The translations under genes were made by a program, and so were the position numbers. Below the pieces are notes generated by a model that searched no databases, was not told the origin of the DNA, and saw only the letters and a program-made list of their open reading frames with translations. Below are positions 1 through 9,969 of a stretch of 64,000 bases of DNA, piece after piece. Location of the stretch: assembly GCA_039105265.1 (NCBI GenBank), contig JAPFFF010000003.1:6696001-6760000 (forward strand), read 5' to 3'. The stretch's first letter is position 1. Each line of letters opens with the position of its first letter. The DNA comes from Tritrichomonas musculus. Its lineage: Eukaryota; Parabasalia; Tritrichomonadida; Tritrichomonadidae.

Positions 1-1356
1 AAAGTCGAGATTTCAACAGCTGATAGCATGGAATTACAAAAAACTATGCTCACTGAAAATCAAGATGATGTTCTTGAAATGTTGCGAAATGATGAAAAAA
101 GCGCTCTTCATCCAATGAAACCTTTCGATGAAATCATTACTGGTGATATTTCTGGACCTATTCTTCAAGTAATTGATGATTTGGGTTTCATCCAACCATC
201 AAAAATCCAAAGCCAAGCAATTCCTATATTAAATGAACAAAAAGCAGATCTTATAGCACAAGCTCAGAGCGGCTCAGGAAAAACAGTTGCTTTCTTAGTT
301 TCAATGCTTCTTCACATAGATAAAGATGTTCATTTACCACAAACAATATGCTTATGCCATACCAGAGAACTTACGCAACAAACTTTCAACGTATTTACTA
401 AAATGAACGAATATACCAAATTTAAAGGAGGAATTTGCATTAATAATATGGAACCTCCTCCTAAAGATGCTCAACTTTTATTTGGAACTCCAGCTTCATT
501 TAACTATAACATAAAAGAAGGTGTCATTGATATTACTCATGTTAATCTTCTTGTTATCGATGAAGCAGATGCGATCCTTGAAAAGGGATGCACCCACTTT
601 GGACCAACAATGAAGCTTATTAAAACTCTTCCAGAACACGTTCAATATGCATTCTTTTCCGCCACATTTCCTAATTCTGTTATTGAGACTGTTAATAAAC
701 TTCGTGATGATATCATTACAATCCGTCTAAAGAGGAGTCAACAACGTGTTGAAACAATTAAACACTGGTATACAAGAGTTAGTAACGAAGACGAGGCTAA
801 GCGTTGTATATTAGAACTTGTTACTATGGTTGCAAAAGGCCAAACATATGTTTTTACTCGTTCTAAAGATAAAGTAAAAATAATTTACGAATTTTTGAAT
901 TCAAACAATGTTACTTGCAGACCATTCTCATCAGATTTGACTCCTGAACAACGTGATGAAAACCTTGAAGCATTCCGTAACGAAGAATTTAGAGTTCTCG
1001 TTGCTACAGACGTTCTTGCTCGTGGTATTGATGTTCCACAAACATATCTTGTTATTAATTATCAAACACCAATTATATGGAAATCAACCTTCAACTTCAG
1101 AGGTCAACCAACAAAGAAACATTACCCTGACTGTGATACATACAATCACCGTGCTGGAAGAGCAGGCCGTTTTGGTAGAGCAGGCCTTTGCTTCACAATT
1201 GTTACTGATCCACCCGACGAATATGCTCTTAAGGACTTTTGTAGTGTTAGGCAGCTTAACATTCCACTTAAATTCATCGAAAATAATCAACTCAAAGCAC
1301 TTCCAGAAGAAAATACAGCTGAAAACAACAAAAATGAGGCTCCTGCTAGTACATAA
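1..1356 (+). CDS. DBP5: DEAD-box RNA helicase, DBP5/DDX19-like (5' end off window)
   Basis: ATP-dependent RNA helicase. In the DBP5/DDX19 subfamily the role is mRNP remodelling during mRNA export at the nuclear pore. Counting from the ATG at base 28, the motifs are: Q motif around 54-66 (FIQPSKIQSQAIP), motif I AQSGSGKT 79-86, TREL 112-115, GTPA 153-156, DEAD 178-181, SAT 211-213, VATDVLARGID 325-335 and HRAGRAGRFGRAG 374-386. The SKIQSQAIP and AQSGSGKT wording and a spacer before motif VI are DBP5-like, but that spacer is about 15 residues longer than usual. The frame stays open from base 28 to base 1 with coding-like composition. The true start may therefore lie outside the window, and base 28 may be an internal Met. 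The stop is TAA followed by A, as is common in parabasalids. Helicase is certain; the DBP5 assignment is likely. Confidence 0.9.
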   Translation, partial: KVEISTADSMELQKTMLTENQDDVLEMLRNDEKSALHPMKPFDEIITGDISGPILQVIDDLGFIQPSKIQSQAIPILNEQKADLIAQAQSGSGKTVAFLVSMLLHIDKDVHLPQTICLCHTRELTQQTFNVFTKMNEYTKFKGGICINNMEPPPKDAQLLFGTPASFNYNIKEGVIDITHVNLLVIDEADAILEKGCTHFGPTMKLIKTLPEHVQYAFFSATFPNSVIETVNKLRDDIITIRLKRSQQRVETIKHWYTRVSNEDEAKRCILELVTMVAKGQTYVFTRSKDKVKIIYEFLNSNNVTCRPFSSDLTPEQRDENLEAFRNEEFRVLVATDVLARGIDVPQTYLVINYQTPIIWKSTFNFRGQPTKKHYPDCDTYNHRAGRAGRFGRAGLCFTIVTDPPDEYALKDFCSVRQLNIPLKFIENNQLKALPEENTAENNKNEAPAST

Positions 1357-1552
1357 AATCAATCAGCATGATTGAATATTTATTTCTAATTTTTTTTAGA
1401 ACTTAAATAAATAATTGAAAAAATTTACTTTCTTATTTTACATATATGTGCGGGTAGAAGATCGAAACACGTTATTTATGGACAAAAATTTTTTTTAGAA
1501 GATTAGTTATTTTCCATTTAAATGGTCATTTAATACAATATGAAATAGAGCG
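1357..1552. other. AT-rich spacer
   Basis: Spacer between the helicase stop and the first inverted-repeat element. I see no gene or RNA in it. Confidence 0.5.
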
Positions 1553-1838
1553 AGGAGAATTATATGTAAACGGGAGAATAATATGTAAACGCTACAGAAA
1601 AAGTTTAAGATATACAATTTTTTTGAATTAATTAATAGAAATTATAAATAATTTATTTGAAAAAAATTGATAAAAAAACTCTAAAATATCTTTATTAATT
1701 TTTGTTTTTGTAATTTATTGTATAGTGATTCAAATTAAATTGATAATTTATAATAATAAAACTAACTAAAAGAAAGCGGATAATGCTTTTCTCCTTCATT
1801 TTAAAACTTTTTCAGAAGTGTTTACATATTATTCTCCT
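1553..1838. mobile_element. Short inverted-repeat (MITE-like) element
   Basis: The left arm starts GGAGAATAATATGTAAACG at 1573. It is matched in reverse complement by an arm ending ATTCTCCT at 1838, and the similarity runs about 35 bases inward through an AGAAAAAGTTT stretch. The outermost 20 bases are tandemly doubled on the left (1553-1572 and 1573-1591). The interior is AT-rich and non-coding. I see no clear target duplication, so the superfamily is unknown. Confidence 0.55.
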
Positions 1839-1876
1839 GACTCTAATAAGTAATTAAAATTTTAGTCTATTTCTCT

Positions 1877-2664
1877 TAGGGTTTTTAAAATCCGATTTTT
1901 GATTGAAAATATAATTTGTAAAATATACAAAATCAATTTTATATATTATTGAATATTTTAATTTGTACTAGCTTATTACATTTAAAAATAAATTATAAAT
2001 ATTAGTAATATAATATTAGAAATAATTTGAAAATATTATGGAAAATTATATCAATTGAACAAATTATGCAAAAGTTAATTCTTATCTGAATTAAATATTA
2101 ATATTTATTTTATAGCTATTATATTTCAACAATACATATGAGTTGATAAATCTGTACTAAAATTTAAAAATCTCTTTTTTAATAGAAGCAATCGACAAAA
2201 TAAGAAGCATTTCTTAATTTTACTATAATTTAATGTATAATAAGATTTTTAACTCGCCTATATCATATATGTGTACTCATTATATAGTAATAAAACTGTT
2301 TTTTACATAAAATATCAAACTTGGAATAAATTAAAGAATTTAATAATTATAATAAAAGCTAAAAATCTGAAGTAAATATGTAAAATGAATAAAAATGGTG
2401 TTAATATATCATTATTTTGAGGTTGATTAGAAAACTATAGGTTAGTGAAAATTAATATAATAATCTTAATAATATTTCTTTTTTTTCACTCAAAAAGATA
2501 TCATATATCATTTCCACTTTGGAGTGAATAATATAATGGTAATAATGATATTATCTTAATTATTTACTGGAACGTTTTATCTTACATTCCCCTCTCAAAT
2601 AATTGAGTTTAATTTGAAAGGGGATTCAAATTTCAGAATTTTTGAGCGGTTTCTCAAAACCTTA
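1877..2664 (+). mobile_element. Non-autonomous hAT-like element, copy 1
   Basis: A 788-bp non-coding element. It begins TAGGGTTTTTAAAATCCG and ends CGGTTTCTCAAAACCTTA, so the ends are imperfect inverted repeats of the form TARGGTTTT...CCG. It is flanked by a perfect 8-bp duplication ATTTCTCT (1869-1876 and 2665-2672). The 8-bp target duplication and TARGG ends match the hAT superfamily. A second, nearly identical copy in the same orientation lies at 9175-9969 with a different duplication. No transposase remnant is visible, so it would need an enzyme supplied from elsewhere. Confidence 0.85.
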
Positions 2665-2792
2665 ATTTCTCTTTTTAATTATTTTCATTGAATTTGAAAA
2701 CATTGAGAAAAGGTAATACTATTTACTTATCTTTTTATTTTTCACATTTTTTATGGTAAACAAATAAATATTAAATATTTTAAAACAGAATT

Positions 2793-3237
2793 ATGTCCAC
2801 CAACTATAATTCTTTTGAGATCAAATTATAAAATTTTGGTCAAATATCTTAAGATTTCACATATTTAAGAAGAATAAGCAATTTATATTTATTCAATGAA
2901 TAAAATTGTGATTCTTGGTCTTCAAATTATATAAATTTTCTTTGATCCTAAGTTTATAAATAGTAATAATATTCTTTATTTTTATCCTGAAATAAACGCA
3001 ATGTTAAAAAATAAAATAGATATTGAAGATGCTATTTATCATGAAAAAGATATTTTTTTGGAAAAAAGTAAAAATGGAGAAAATGATACTTTAGCCTGTA
3101 AAATCATTCAAGCAGACTTGTTTGATGAGTTTATTTTAAAAATACATTATTTACATAGATATTTGCTTATATTTTCAATAAAGCTAACTTCTTTCAAACC
3201 CCACAATTATTTCTATAAGACTTTACAATTAAAATAA
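2793..3237 (+). pseudogene. Remnant of an ankyrin-repeat (DUF3447-type) protein
   Basis: An open frame of 78 codons (3001-3237) contains NDTLACKIIQADLFDEFI, preceded in frame by NSNNILYFYPEINA. This resembles the N-terminal part of the large trichomonad family of DUF3447/ankyrin-repeat proteins, where phrases like ICKIIRNDSIDEFI recur. Upstream, coding-like fragments starting near an ATG at 2793 are interrupted by stops. No ankyrin repeats follow and the frame ends at 3237. I read this as a decayed 5' fragment of a host gene. The family call rests on remembered motif style and is tentative. Confidence 0.4.
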
Positions 3238-3468
3238 TTAACGATTATTTTAAATTCAAAAACATAAAAAGATACTATCTAACCAAATGTTCATTATTTC
3301 CTCATAATATTTATATTTATTTCTTAGCATATAGTAATAAAAAATATATCATAATATTTTAGATTTTTATGGAACAGAGTCTTGTACCCACACATATTTT
3401 TACATCAACCATTTTATTACTCATAATTTTAAATTGAAAATATGATCGTCATTAATTAAAATATTAAA

Positions 3469-3909
3469 ATGAATTATGAAGAGTTTATGAAATACACATC
3501 ACCCGACAATGATGAAAGTTCTGTTCAATATGTTTTAGACATGCGTACTACAGATCAAGTTGAATATCTTGTTAGATATAACGACCCTAAATTTAAATAT
3601 GATGAATGGGTCAAGGCATCTGATCTTACGTGCTACAAAAAAATTATTGATTACCATGATAAAAAAGTACCAAAAAATATTGTGAAAAATCCTAAACCTG
3701 AAAATATTATAAATGAAATGAATCAAGTTTCGCCAGATATCAATGATGATTTTAAAATATATGATATTATGTCAGTAAATGATGAGGTTATGCTAAAAGT
3801 TCATATTCCAGGTGAACCTGGCATTATAAACAAAAAATCTACTGACTTGAAAGAATACACAAATGAAATTGTTAAGTTCTACGAAGAACATTGTTTTGAA
3901 GGACAATAA
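3469..3909 (+). CDS. HP1-like chromodomain plus chromo-shadow-like protein
   Basis: A small (146 aa) chromatin protein. Residues about 18-66 form a chromodomain: VQYVLDMR, VEYLVRY, DEWV, then a C-terminal helix with KIIDYHDKK. Residues about 95-143 resemble a chromo-shadow domain: FKIYDIMSVNDEVMLKVHI and the terminal IVKFYEEHCFE, close to the VxSFYEERL helix of HP1. HP1 proteins read methylated H3K9 and dimerise through the shadow domain to form silent chromatin. The aromatic cage looks altered: the usual Trp of the YLVKW strand is Tyr here, and the first cage Tyr aligns with Ser. The DEWV turn is more usual in chromo-barrel proteins. The start is the first ATG, and a TCATTA initiator-like sequence lies about 18 bases upstream. 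It converges with the Sel1 gene. Confidence 0.75.
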   Translation: MNYEEFMKYTSPDNDESSVQYVLDMRTTDQVEYLVRYNDPKFKYDEWVKASDLTCYKKIIDYHDKKVPKNIVKNPKPENIINEMNQVSPDINDDFKIYDIMSVNDEVMLKVHIPGEPGIINKKSTDLKEYTNEIVKFYEEHCFEGQ

Positions 3910-3968
3910 AGATAACCTTAATAATGATACATTTTACAAAAATTTACATATCATTTTTTGATGAAACC

Positions 3969-4003
<35 letters not shown>

Positions 4004-4072
4004 CAATTGCGAGTAGGGAGGATAATTTTTTTTTTTTATTCTATAATTAATAATTTAAAAATCTCGAAATGA
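3910..4072. terminator. Convergent 3' junction with A29 and T13 runs
   Basis: A 163-bp spacer between two converging genes. It holds an uninterrupted A run (3975-4003), then AGGGAGGA (4015-4022), then a T run (4026-4038), so each gene is followed by an A run on its own sense strand. The octamer also occurs in the other convergent junction at 15468. A role in 3' end formation is inference. Confidence 0.35.
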
Positions 4073-5665
4073 TTACTTATTGGCCAAATTGACGAGGACA
4101 TCCTTTTGTTTAACGGCCATTTGATAATATCTCTCTGCTTCAGATAAGTTGGGTGGTACGCCATCACCATTTCTAAGGATTGTTGAGTATTCATACATGG
4201 CTCTTGCATAACCAGCATCAGCAGATTTCTTTAAATAAGCTGCAGCTTCTTTCTTATCCTGAGGGATTCCATCTCCAGTTTTAAGCATAAGTCCATAATC
4301 GAGCATTGCATAGCCGTGACCCATGTCAGCTGCTTTTTTAAGGTAAAAAGCAGCTTGATTTTTATCAACTTGAACACCAATTCCATCTCTAAGCATTGCG
4401 CCATAAACCTGAATCGCATAGACTTGATTCTTGTCAGCAGCTTGTTTGTAATACATTGCGGCTTCTGCTTGATTCTGTGGAAAGGCTTCACCATAACCAG
4501 AATAAAGAAGATTGGCAAGATTGATAATAGATGGAATATATCCTTTGCTTGCCGCCATTCTGAGATACTTCACAGTATGTTCAAGGTTTTGTGGAAGATC
4601 ATTGGTACCATCTTTTACTAGTATTGCATAATTGTTCATTGCTTCAAGATGTCCTCTGTCAGCTCCCATCTGCAAATAAGTTGCTGCTTCAACAAGGTTG
4701 GGGTAGTCTACACATCCTTGTTTTCCTGTCCACATGATAATACCATATTGGTTCATTGCTGGAATAAATCCTTTATCAGCTGCTTGTTTTATATATACAA
4801 TAGCTTCTTTGGGATTTTTGGGGCATCCTCCTTCGCCATCTTTTAACATCATACCAAGGTCATAAAGAGATTGAGGAAGGCCTTTGTTCGCGGCTTGCTG
4901 AATATATTTGAATGCTTCTGTTTTACTATAGGAAAAACCATTAATATTACTATACTGTCCAACACCTCTTAATATGTTACCATAAATTCCCATGGCATTA
5001 GCAACACCACCGTCTGCAGCTCTCTTCAAATAATTAGCTCCCTGCAATTTATCCATTTGAATACCATCGCCGTTTAATAACATTAATCCATATGATGAAC
5101 AAGCGTGAAGCTGGCCAGCATCTGCAGCCTTCTTGAAATAAACAGCAGCCTCTTGGCGGTTGTTTAAACTTTTTTGAGTAAGAGCATAATTAAACATAGC
5201 ATTTGGGTCACTATATTGATCTGCTGCAATTTTGTAATAGTTAAGAGCTTCCTGTTTGTTTTGTGGAACACCATCACCTTTATCCAACATAAAACCGTAA
5301 ACATTAATAGAGTTGACATGGCCTCCATCTGCTGCAAATTTAACAAACTTTGCGGCTTCTTGGGAGTCTTTCTGAAATCCATCCAACCCTTTCCATAAGT
5401 TAAAGCCAACATATGCTGCTGCATTAACGTTTCCTTGAAAAGCAGACTGGACAGCATTTTGGTTATTCTGGTTTAACATATTGTAACCAGGAAACTGGAA
5501 AGGGTCTGAATATCCAAAGGTCTGGGATATAGGAGAAGGTGCATATTCAGTTGTTGGAATGCTAAATTGGTTGTTACTTGGGTCATGATAAAAACCTTGC
5601 ATGGAGCCAAAGCTGCCACTAGCATTAAGATCAAAGCCTTGTGAAAAGTTTGGATCGTTGCTCAT
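4073..5665 (-). CDS. Sel1-like repeat protein
   Basis: A 530-aa protein. The first ~75 residues are rich in Asn, Gln, Ser, Pro, Phe and Tyr and look disordered. The rest is a run of about eleven Sel1-like repeats with the recurring pattern YG-x-ML-x(2)-GDG, then A-x(2)-YLKKAAD-x-G. Sel1 repeats form an alpha-helical solenoid used as a protein scaffold, for example in ERAD (SEL1L/Hrd3) and in signalling. There is no signal peptide or membrane segment, so it is probably cytosolic. Many trichomonad Sel1 proteins carry a kinase domain; this one has none. The start is the ATG at the head of the frame. Its partner cannot be told from sequence. Confidence 0.88.
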   Translation of the reverse strand: MSNDPNFSQGFDLNASGSFGSMQGFYHDPSNNQFSIPTTEYAPSPISQTFGYSDPFQFPGYNMLNQNNQNAVQSAFQGNVNAAAYVGFNLWKGLDGFQKDSQEAAKFVKFAADGGHVNSINVYGFMLDKGDGVPQNKQEALNYYKIAADQYSDPNAMFNYALTQKSLNNRQEAAVYFKKAADAGQLHACSSYGLMLLNGDGIQMDKLQGANYLKRAADGGVANAMGIYGNILRGVGQYSNINGFSYSKTEAFKYIQQAANKGLPQSLYDLGMMLKDGEGGCPKNPKEAIVYIKQAADKGFIPAMNQYGIIMWTGKQGCVDYPNLVEAATYLQMGADRGHLEAMNNYAILVKDGTNDLPQNLEHTVKYLRMAASKGYIPSIINLANLLYSGYGEAFPQNQAEAAMYYKQAADKNQVYAIQVYGAMLRDGIGVQVDKNQAAFYLKKAADMGHGYAMLDYGLMLKTGDGIPQDKKEAAAYLKKSADAGYARAMYEYSTILRNGDGVPPNLSEAERYYQMAVKQKDVLVNLANK

Positions 5666-7015
5666 TTTAAATTATAAAAAAAGTAATTTGAATAAGTTAT
5701 CTGAAAGGTGAAAAATTAACTGACAAATTAGCCTTTTTGTATTCAAACACATTTTTTCTCTTGATCGTAAAAATCTTTTTGTTTATTCATTGAATTTCTA
5801 TTGATAACATATATTTTTTTAAATAAGGATTAAATAGGATTTAGCAAATGAATAATAATGTCTTCAATTTTATTTTTGTACAGACTTTTTATAAATTAAA
5901 TTATTGAGCACTTTTCTATCAAATTTTAGTAATGAAAAATCTGAAGTTAAATTAATTTATATTCATCCAATTTTTAAAATGACATAAATTATTTAATTGT
6001 CAAATTTTGATGAAAAAATTGAATAAATACGTATTGCTCAAAAATGACAACCACCCTAATACATCAAAAATGTGTTTTTGTTATATAAAGATACTTGAAT
6101 CATTTTATTTTATTTTATTATAAATATTATTTATACTTATTTTTTGCTATATTTGATATTAATATATAAATATATATAATATTTATCAAAATAAATAATT
6201 AGTTTTTTTTTTATTTTTGAAAAGAAAACCGTAATTCCCACAGAAAATTAAACTATTCATTGATAATCAATTTTCCAAAATATTTTAAATATGATAATAT
6301 AATCATATTATAAATAGTAACAGTGATTCATATTACCATAATGAATAATATTTATGCCTGCAATTTTTAGATATTTAGTTTTTAATTGGCACCAAAAATA
6401 AATCTCTGAAAGTAAATCTTTTGAATTTTTTATTAATGAAATTTTCTATCAAAAACTAATATTTCTCTTAATATATTTAGTAAAATAAAAACAATTTCAA
6501 TTAAAATAAAAATAAATATAACATATATTAGAGATAATGAATATCTTCCGAATTTAAGCTGATTTTTTATCAAAAAGATTTCAATTAGATATTTTTTAAA
6601 TCACAAGTCACATTCAAAACATTTATTTATTATTCATCTAAATTGTAAGCATAACAATGAAATTTTCTTTAATATGACGCATATCACATTTATAAAGATA
6701 ATATAAAAGTTTCAATAACATTGGATCAATCTTTGATTAATTCATTGTTATTCTAATTTGAATATTAAACGTATAGATTATTAACAAAATAAATTAATGA
6801 AAAAGTTGACGATTACATTTAAACGTAAGTTTTTTATATATTTAAAATTTCTTACAATTAAATCAATCTCTCGATAAAATATTGGGAAATTTAATTCATA
6901 CACTAATAACATTAATCAAAAAAAGATCTTTAAATATAAATTTTTTTTTAGAAGAACATTTTTTATTTTTCATTATTTGATATCATCTATACGTTTAGGT
7001 TTATTTATTTCTTAA
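5666..7015. other. Divergent AT-rich spacer (1.35 kb)
   Basis: Spacer between the divergently transcribed Sel1 and Polo kinase genes. It should hold both promoters. The sequence is extremely AT-rich with homopolymer runs. I could not find a convincing initiator motif, gene, RNA or repeat. Confidence 0.5.
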
Positions 7016-8644
7016 ATGCAAAGAAATGTGCATGTTCCCCTGATTCTTTATCACCAGCATAAAGATGGAACAGTAAGTACATATAAACGACATGAAGAAC
7101 TTGGCAGAGGTGGTTTTGCAACCGCCTATCGAGTAACTGAACAATCAACTGGAAAAGCTTACGCACTGAAAGCTATTTCTCGCGAACGAGTTGCAAAACC
7201 AAAATCATTAGAAAAGCTTAAAAGTGAAATTTCAATTCAAAAATCTTTAGATCATCCCAACATCTTGAAATCTTATGATTCTTTCGAAGATTCATCCAAT
7301 TATTACATTCTTGTTGAACTTTGCCCTGGCCACTCGGTTAGAGATTTAGTGAAACGATCAGGATATTTAAGTGAAACAGAAACTGCACGAATCCTTCGTG
7401 ATGTAATGGCAGGACTATGCTACCTTCATGATAATCGTATTATCCATCGTGATTTGAAACTTGAAAACTTTCTTGTTGGAAGTGATGGTAAAATTAAGAT
7501 TGCTGATTTTGGTTTATCAGCAAAGCTTGATTACGATGATGAGCGAAAATACACAGTATGCGGGACACCAAATTATTTAAGTCCAGAACTTCTCACATCA
7601 GCATCAAAAGGTCATAGTTATGAAGTTGATATTTGGGCAATTGGCGTCTGTGCTTTTGCAATGCTAACTGGGCATCCTCCATTTGAGACCACACGCACAA
7701 AATTAACTTATGAACACATCAAGAATTGTCAATATCATTTTCCATCAGATATAAGAATTTCTCCAACTGCAAAAGACTTTATACGTATAATTCTTCAAAT
7801 CAATCCCGAAAGGAGGCCAAATGCACAAGATGTTTCACTTCATCCATTCTTACAAATTCAAAAGCAAGTTCTTAAAGAAAATAAACCTCCTATCATAAAT
7901 AAAAATCATGAGGAATATAAACCAAAAGAACATGAAATGAAACCACTCAAAAAACAACAACCATTTGTTGAACAATTGAAGAATGAACAAGATGCTCAAA
8001 ATCATTTGCAGAACAATATACTTATTCAAAATCCATTAAACAAACATCAAGAAGAACTTGAGGAAATTACGGTTCCAAAGCATTTTGTAGCGCGTTTTTG
8101 CGATCATAGTGATAGGTATGGATTGGGATATATGCTTGTTGATGGAACTGTTGGAGCATGCTTTAATGATTATTCGAGAATGGTTATGGATCCTTTTGAA
8201 ACATTTGTTCAATATTGGGCAGACTACCAGGTTACAACACCAGAAATTATGGATCCAAAAACAGGCCCCGAACAAAAGAAATTATCTCTTTTGAGAAGAT
8301 TTTCAGAATCTCTCAAAAGGACTAAGTCGATGTTTGAACTTCCTGATCATCAATATAATCAATCCAACCCAATGCACCATGTGAAATACTGGATGAGGAA
8401 TGATGATGCAACATTGTTCAGAATGGAAGACAGAAATATACAGGTCAATTTTAATGATAGAACAAAACTGTTAATTTTCTGGAATACAAAGAAAATGATT
8501 ATGATTCATTCAATTAAAGAAACAGGTAAGCTCCTTACTTTAAATGATGTGAATAATATGAATCCAATGCGTGATGAAAAGAAACGCTTTAATGTTGCGA
8601 AAGTCATGCTTGCTGAAATGAGTGGACGAAAAGTAATAGCATGA
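7016..8644 (+). CDS. PLK: Polo-like kinase
   Basis: Ser/Thr kinase of the Polo family, which drives mitotic entry, basal body/centrosome and cytokinesis events. The kinase domain spans about 24-279: glycine loop GRGGFATAY 30-38, catalytic Lys52, HRDLK 144-148, DFG 164-166 and the T-loop YTVCGTPNYLSPE with activating Thr180. A disordered linker (about 285-350) leads to two polo boxes. PB1 starts near 354 with DHSDRYGLGYML and GACFND. PB2 starts near 456 with YWMRNDDATLFRMEDRN and DRTKLLIF. At 542 residues the length is usual for PLK1-type enzymes. The phosphopeptide-binding residues appear changed: the PLK1 Trp414 position is Phe here, and the His of the DHTK motif is Arg, while the Lys is kept. 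The family assignment is firm. Confidence 0.93.
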   Translation: MQRNVHVPLILYHQHKDGTVSTYKRHEELGRGGFATAYRVTEQSTGKAYALKAISRERVAKPKSLEKLKSEISIQKSLDHPNILKSYDSFEDSSNYYILVELCPGHSVRDLVKRSGYLSETETARILRDVMAGLCYLHDNRIIHRDLKLENFLVGSDGKIKIADFGLSAKLDYDDERKYTVCGTPNYLSPELLTSASKGHSYEVDIWAIGVCAFAMLTGHPPFETTRTKLTYEHIKNCQYHFPSDIRISPTAKDFIRIILQINPERRPNAQDVSLHPFLQIQKQVLKENKPPIINKNHEEYKPKEHEMKPLKKQQPFVEQLKNEQDAQNHLQNNILIQNPLNKHQEELEEITVPKHFVARFCDHSDRYGLGYMLVDGTVGACFNDYSRMVMDPFETFVQYWADYQVTTPEIMDPKTGPEQKKLSLLRRFSESLKRTKSMFELPDHQYNQSNPMHHVKYWMRNDDATLFRMEDRNIQVNFNDRTKLLIFWNTKKMIMIHSIKETGKLLTLNDVNNMNPMRDEKKRFNVAKVMLAEMSGRKVIA

Positions 8645-9174
8645 GAATAGTATTTGATTGCTGTTTATATTAAAAATTGATAAAATATTAATAATCAAAA
8701 GATATTTATATGAATATTTGAACTTCTTTAATATGCATTTGTGAAGTATGGCTATTTTTTTTATAAAAATTGTAAAATGTTTTTCAAATTAAATATTATT
8801 ATTTTTAATTCTTCATAAAATCAAAAAATCATGCTCTAGGAGTTCTCTAAATTATTAAATTAGGCCTTATTTTTTTTACATCTTGCTCTTCTGAGGTTTT
8901 AAAAATTTTGTTCAGTTAAAACTTTTTCAATAAAATAGAACAAGTAAAAAATCAATTACGTTTTACTATTACGTCTACGTTTAAATTACGTTTTACTATT
9001 ACGCCTACGTTTAAATAATTAGAATACAGTAAGTTGAAAAATTTGAATTAACTCATTGAAAATGATATATAAAACAAATAAAAATTTTCAAAGAATTTAT
9101 TTTAATTTTCATTAGCCTCATACAAAATTTTCAGGCGGTCCAAGACAATTTGAATCGGTCCAAGATGTTTCAAC
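8645..9174. other. AT-rich spacer with short repeats
   Basis: 3' flank of the Polo kinase. It contains a tandem 30-bp repeat (8954-9016) and a doubled CGGTCCAAGA (9136-9145 and 9156-9165) just outside the hAT-like element. I see no gene. Confidence 0.5.
8954..9016. repeat. Tandem 30-bp repeat, two units
   Basis: The unit AATTACGTTTTACTATTACG plus ten more bases occurs at 8954-8983 and 8984-9013, differing at one position (GTCT versus GCCT), and runs a few bases into a third unit. Confidence 0.9.
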
Positions 9175-9969
9175 TAGGGTTTTTAATAACCGATTTTTAA
9201 TTGAAAATATAATTTGTAAAATATACAAAATCAATTTTATATATTATTAAATATTTTAATTTGTACCATCTTATTACATTTAAAAATAAATTATTAATAT
9301 TAGTAATATAATATTAGAAATAATTTGAAAATATTATGGAAAATTATATCAATTGAACAAATTATGCAAAAGTTAATTCTTATCTGAATTAAATATTAAT
9401 ATTTATTTTATAGCTATTATATTTCGACAATACATATGAGTTGATAAATCTGTACTAAAATTTAAAAATCTCTTTTTTAATAGAAGTAATCGACAAAATA
9501 AGAAGCATTTCTTATTTTTACTATAATTTAATGTATAATAAGATTTTTAACTCGCCTATATCATATATGTGTACTCATTATATAGTAATAAAACTGTTTT
9601 TTACATAAAATATCAAACTTGGAATAAATTAAAGAATTAAATAATTATAATAAAAGCTAAAAATTTGAAGCAAATATGTAAAATGAATAAAAATGGTGTT
9701 AATATATCATTATTTTGAGGTTGATTAGAAAATTATAGGTTAGTTAAAATTAATATAATAATCTTAATAATAGCCATATTTCTTTTTTTTTAACTCAAAA
9801 AGATATCATATATCATTTCCACTTTGGAGTGAATAATATAATGGTAATAATGATATTATCTTAATTATTTACTGGAACGTTTTATCTTACATTCCCCTCT
9901 CAAATAATTGAGTTTAATTTGAAAGGGGATTCAAATTTCAGAATTTTTGAGCGGTTTCTCAAAACCTTA
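9175..9969 (+). mobile_element. Non-autonomous hAT-like element, copy 2
   Basis: A 795-bp copy of the element at 1877-2664, in the same orientation and differing at only a few percent of positions by eye. It starts TAGGGTTTTTAATAACCG and ends CGGTTTCTCAAAACCTTA. Its own perfect 8-bp target duplication is GTTTCAAC (9167-9174 and 9970-9977), different from that of copy 1. The two copies therefore arose by separate insertions, not by duplication of the region. It is non-coding. Confidence 0.88.

Noticed and set aside
1357-3468. Search for transposase, Maverick or retroelement genes in the repeat-rich spacers
   Set aside because: No transposase, integrase, polymerase or capsid motif in any frame of the large spacers; only short non-coding elements are present.
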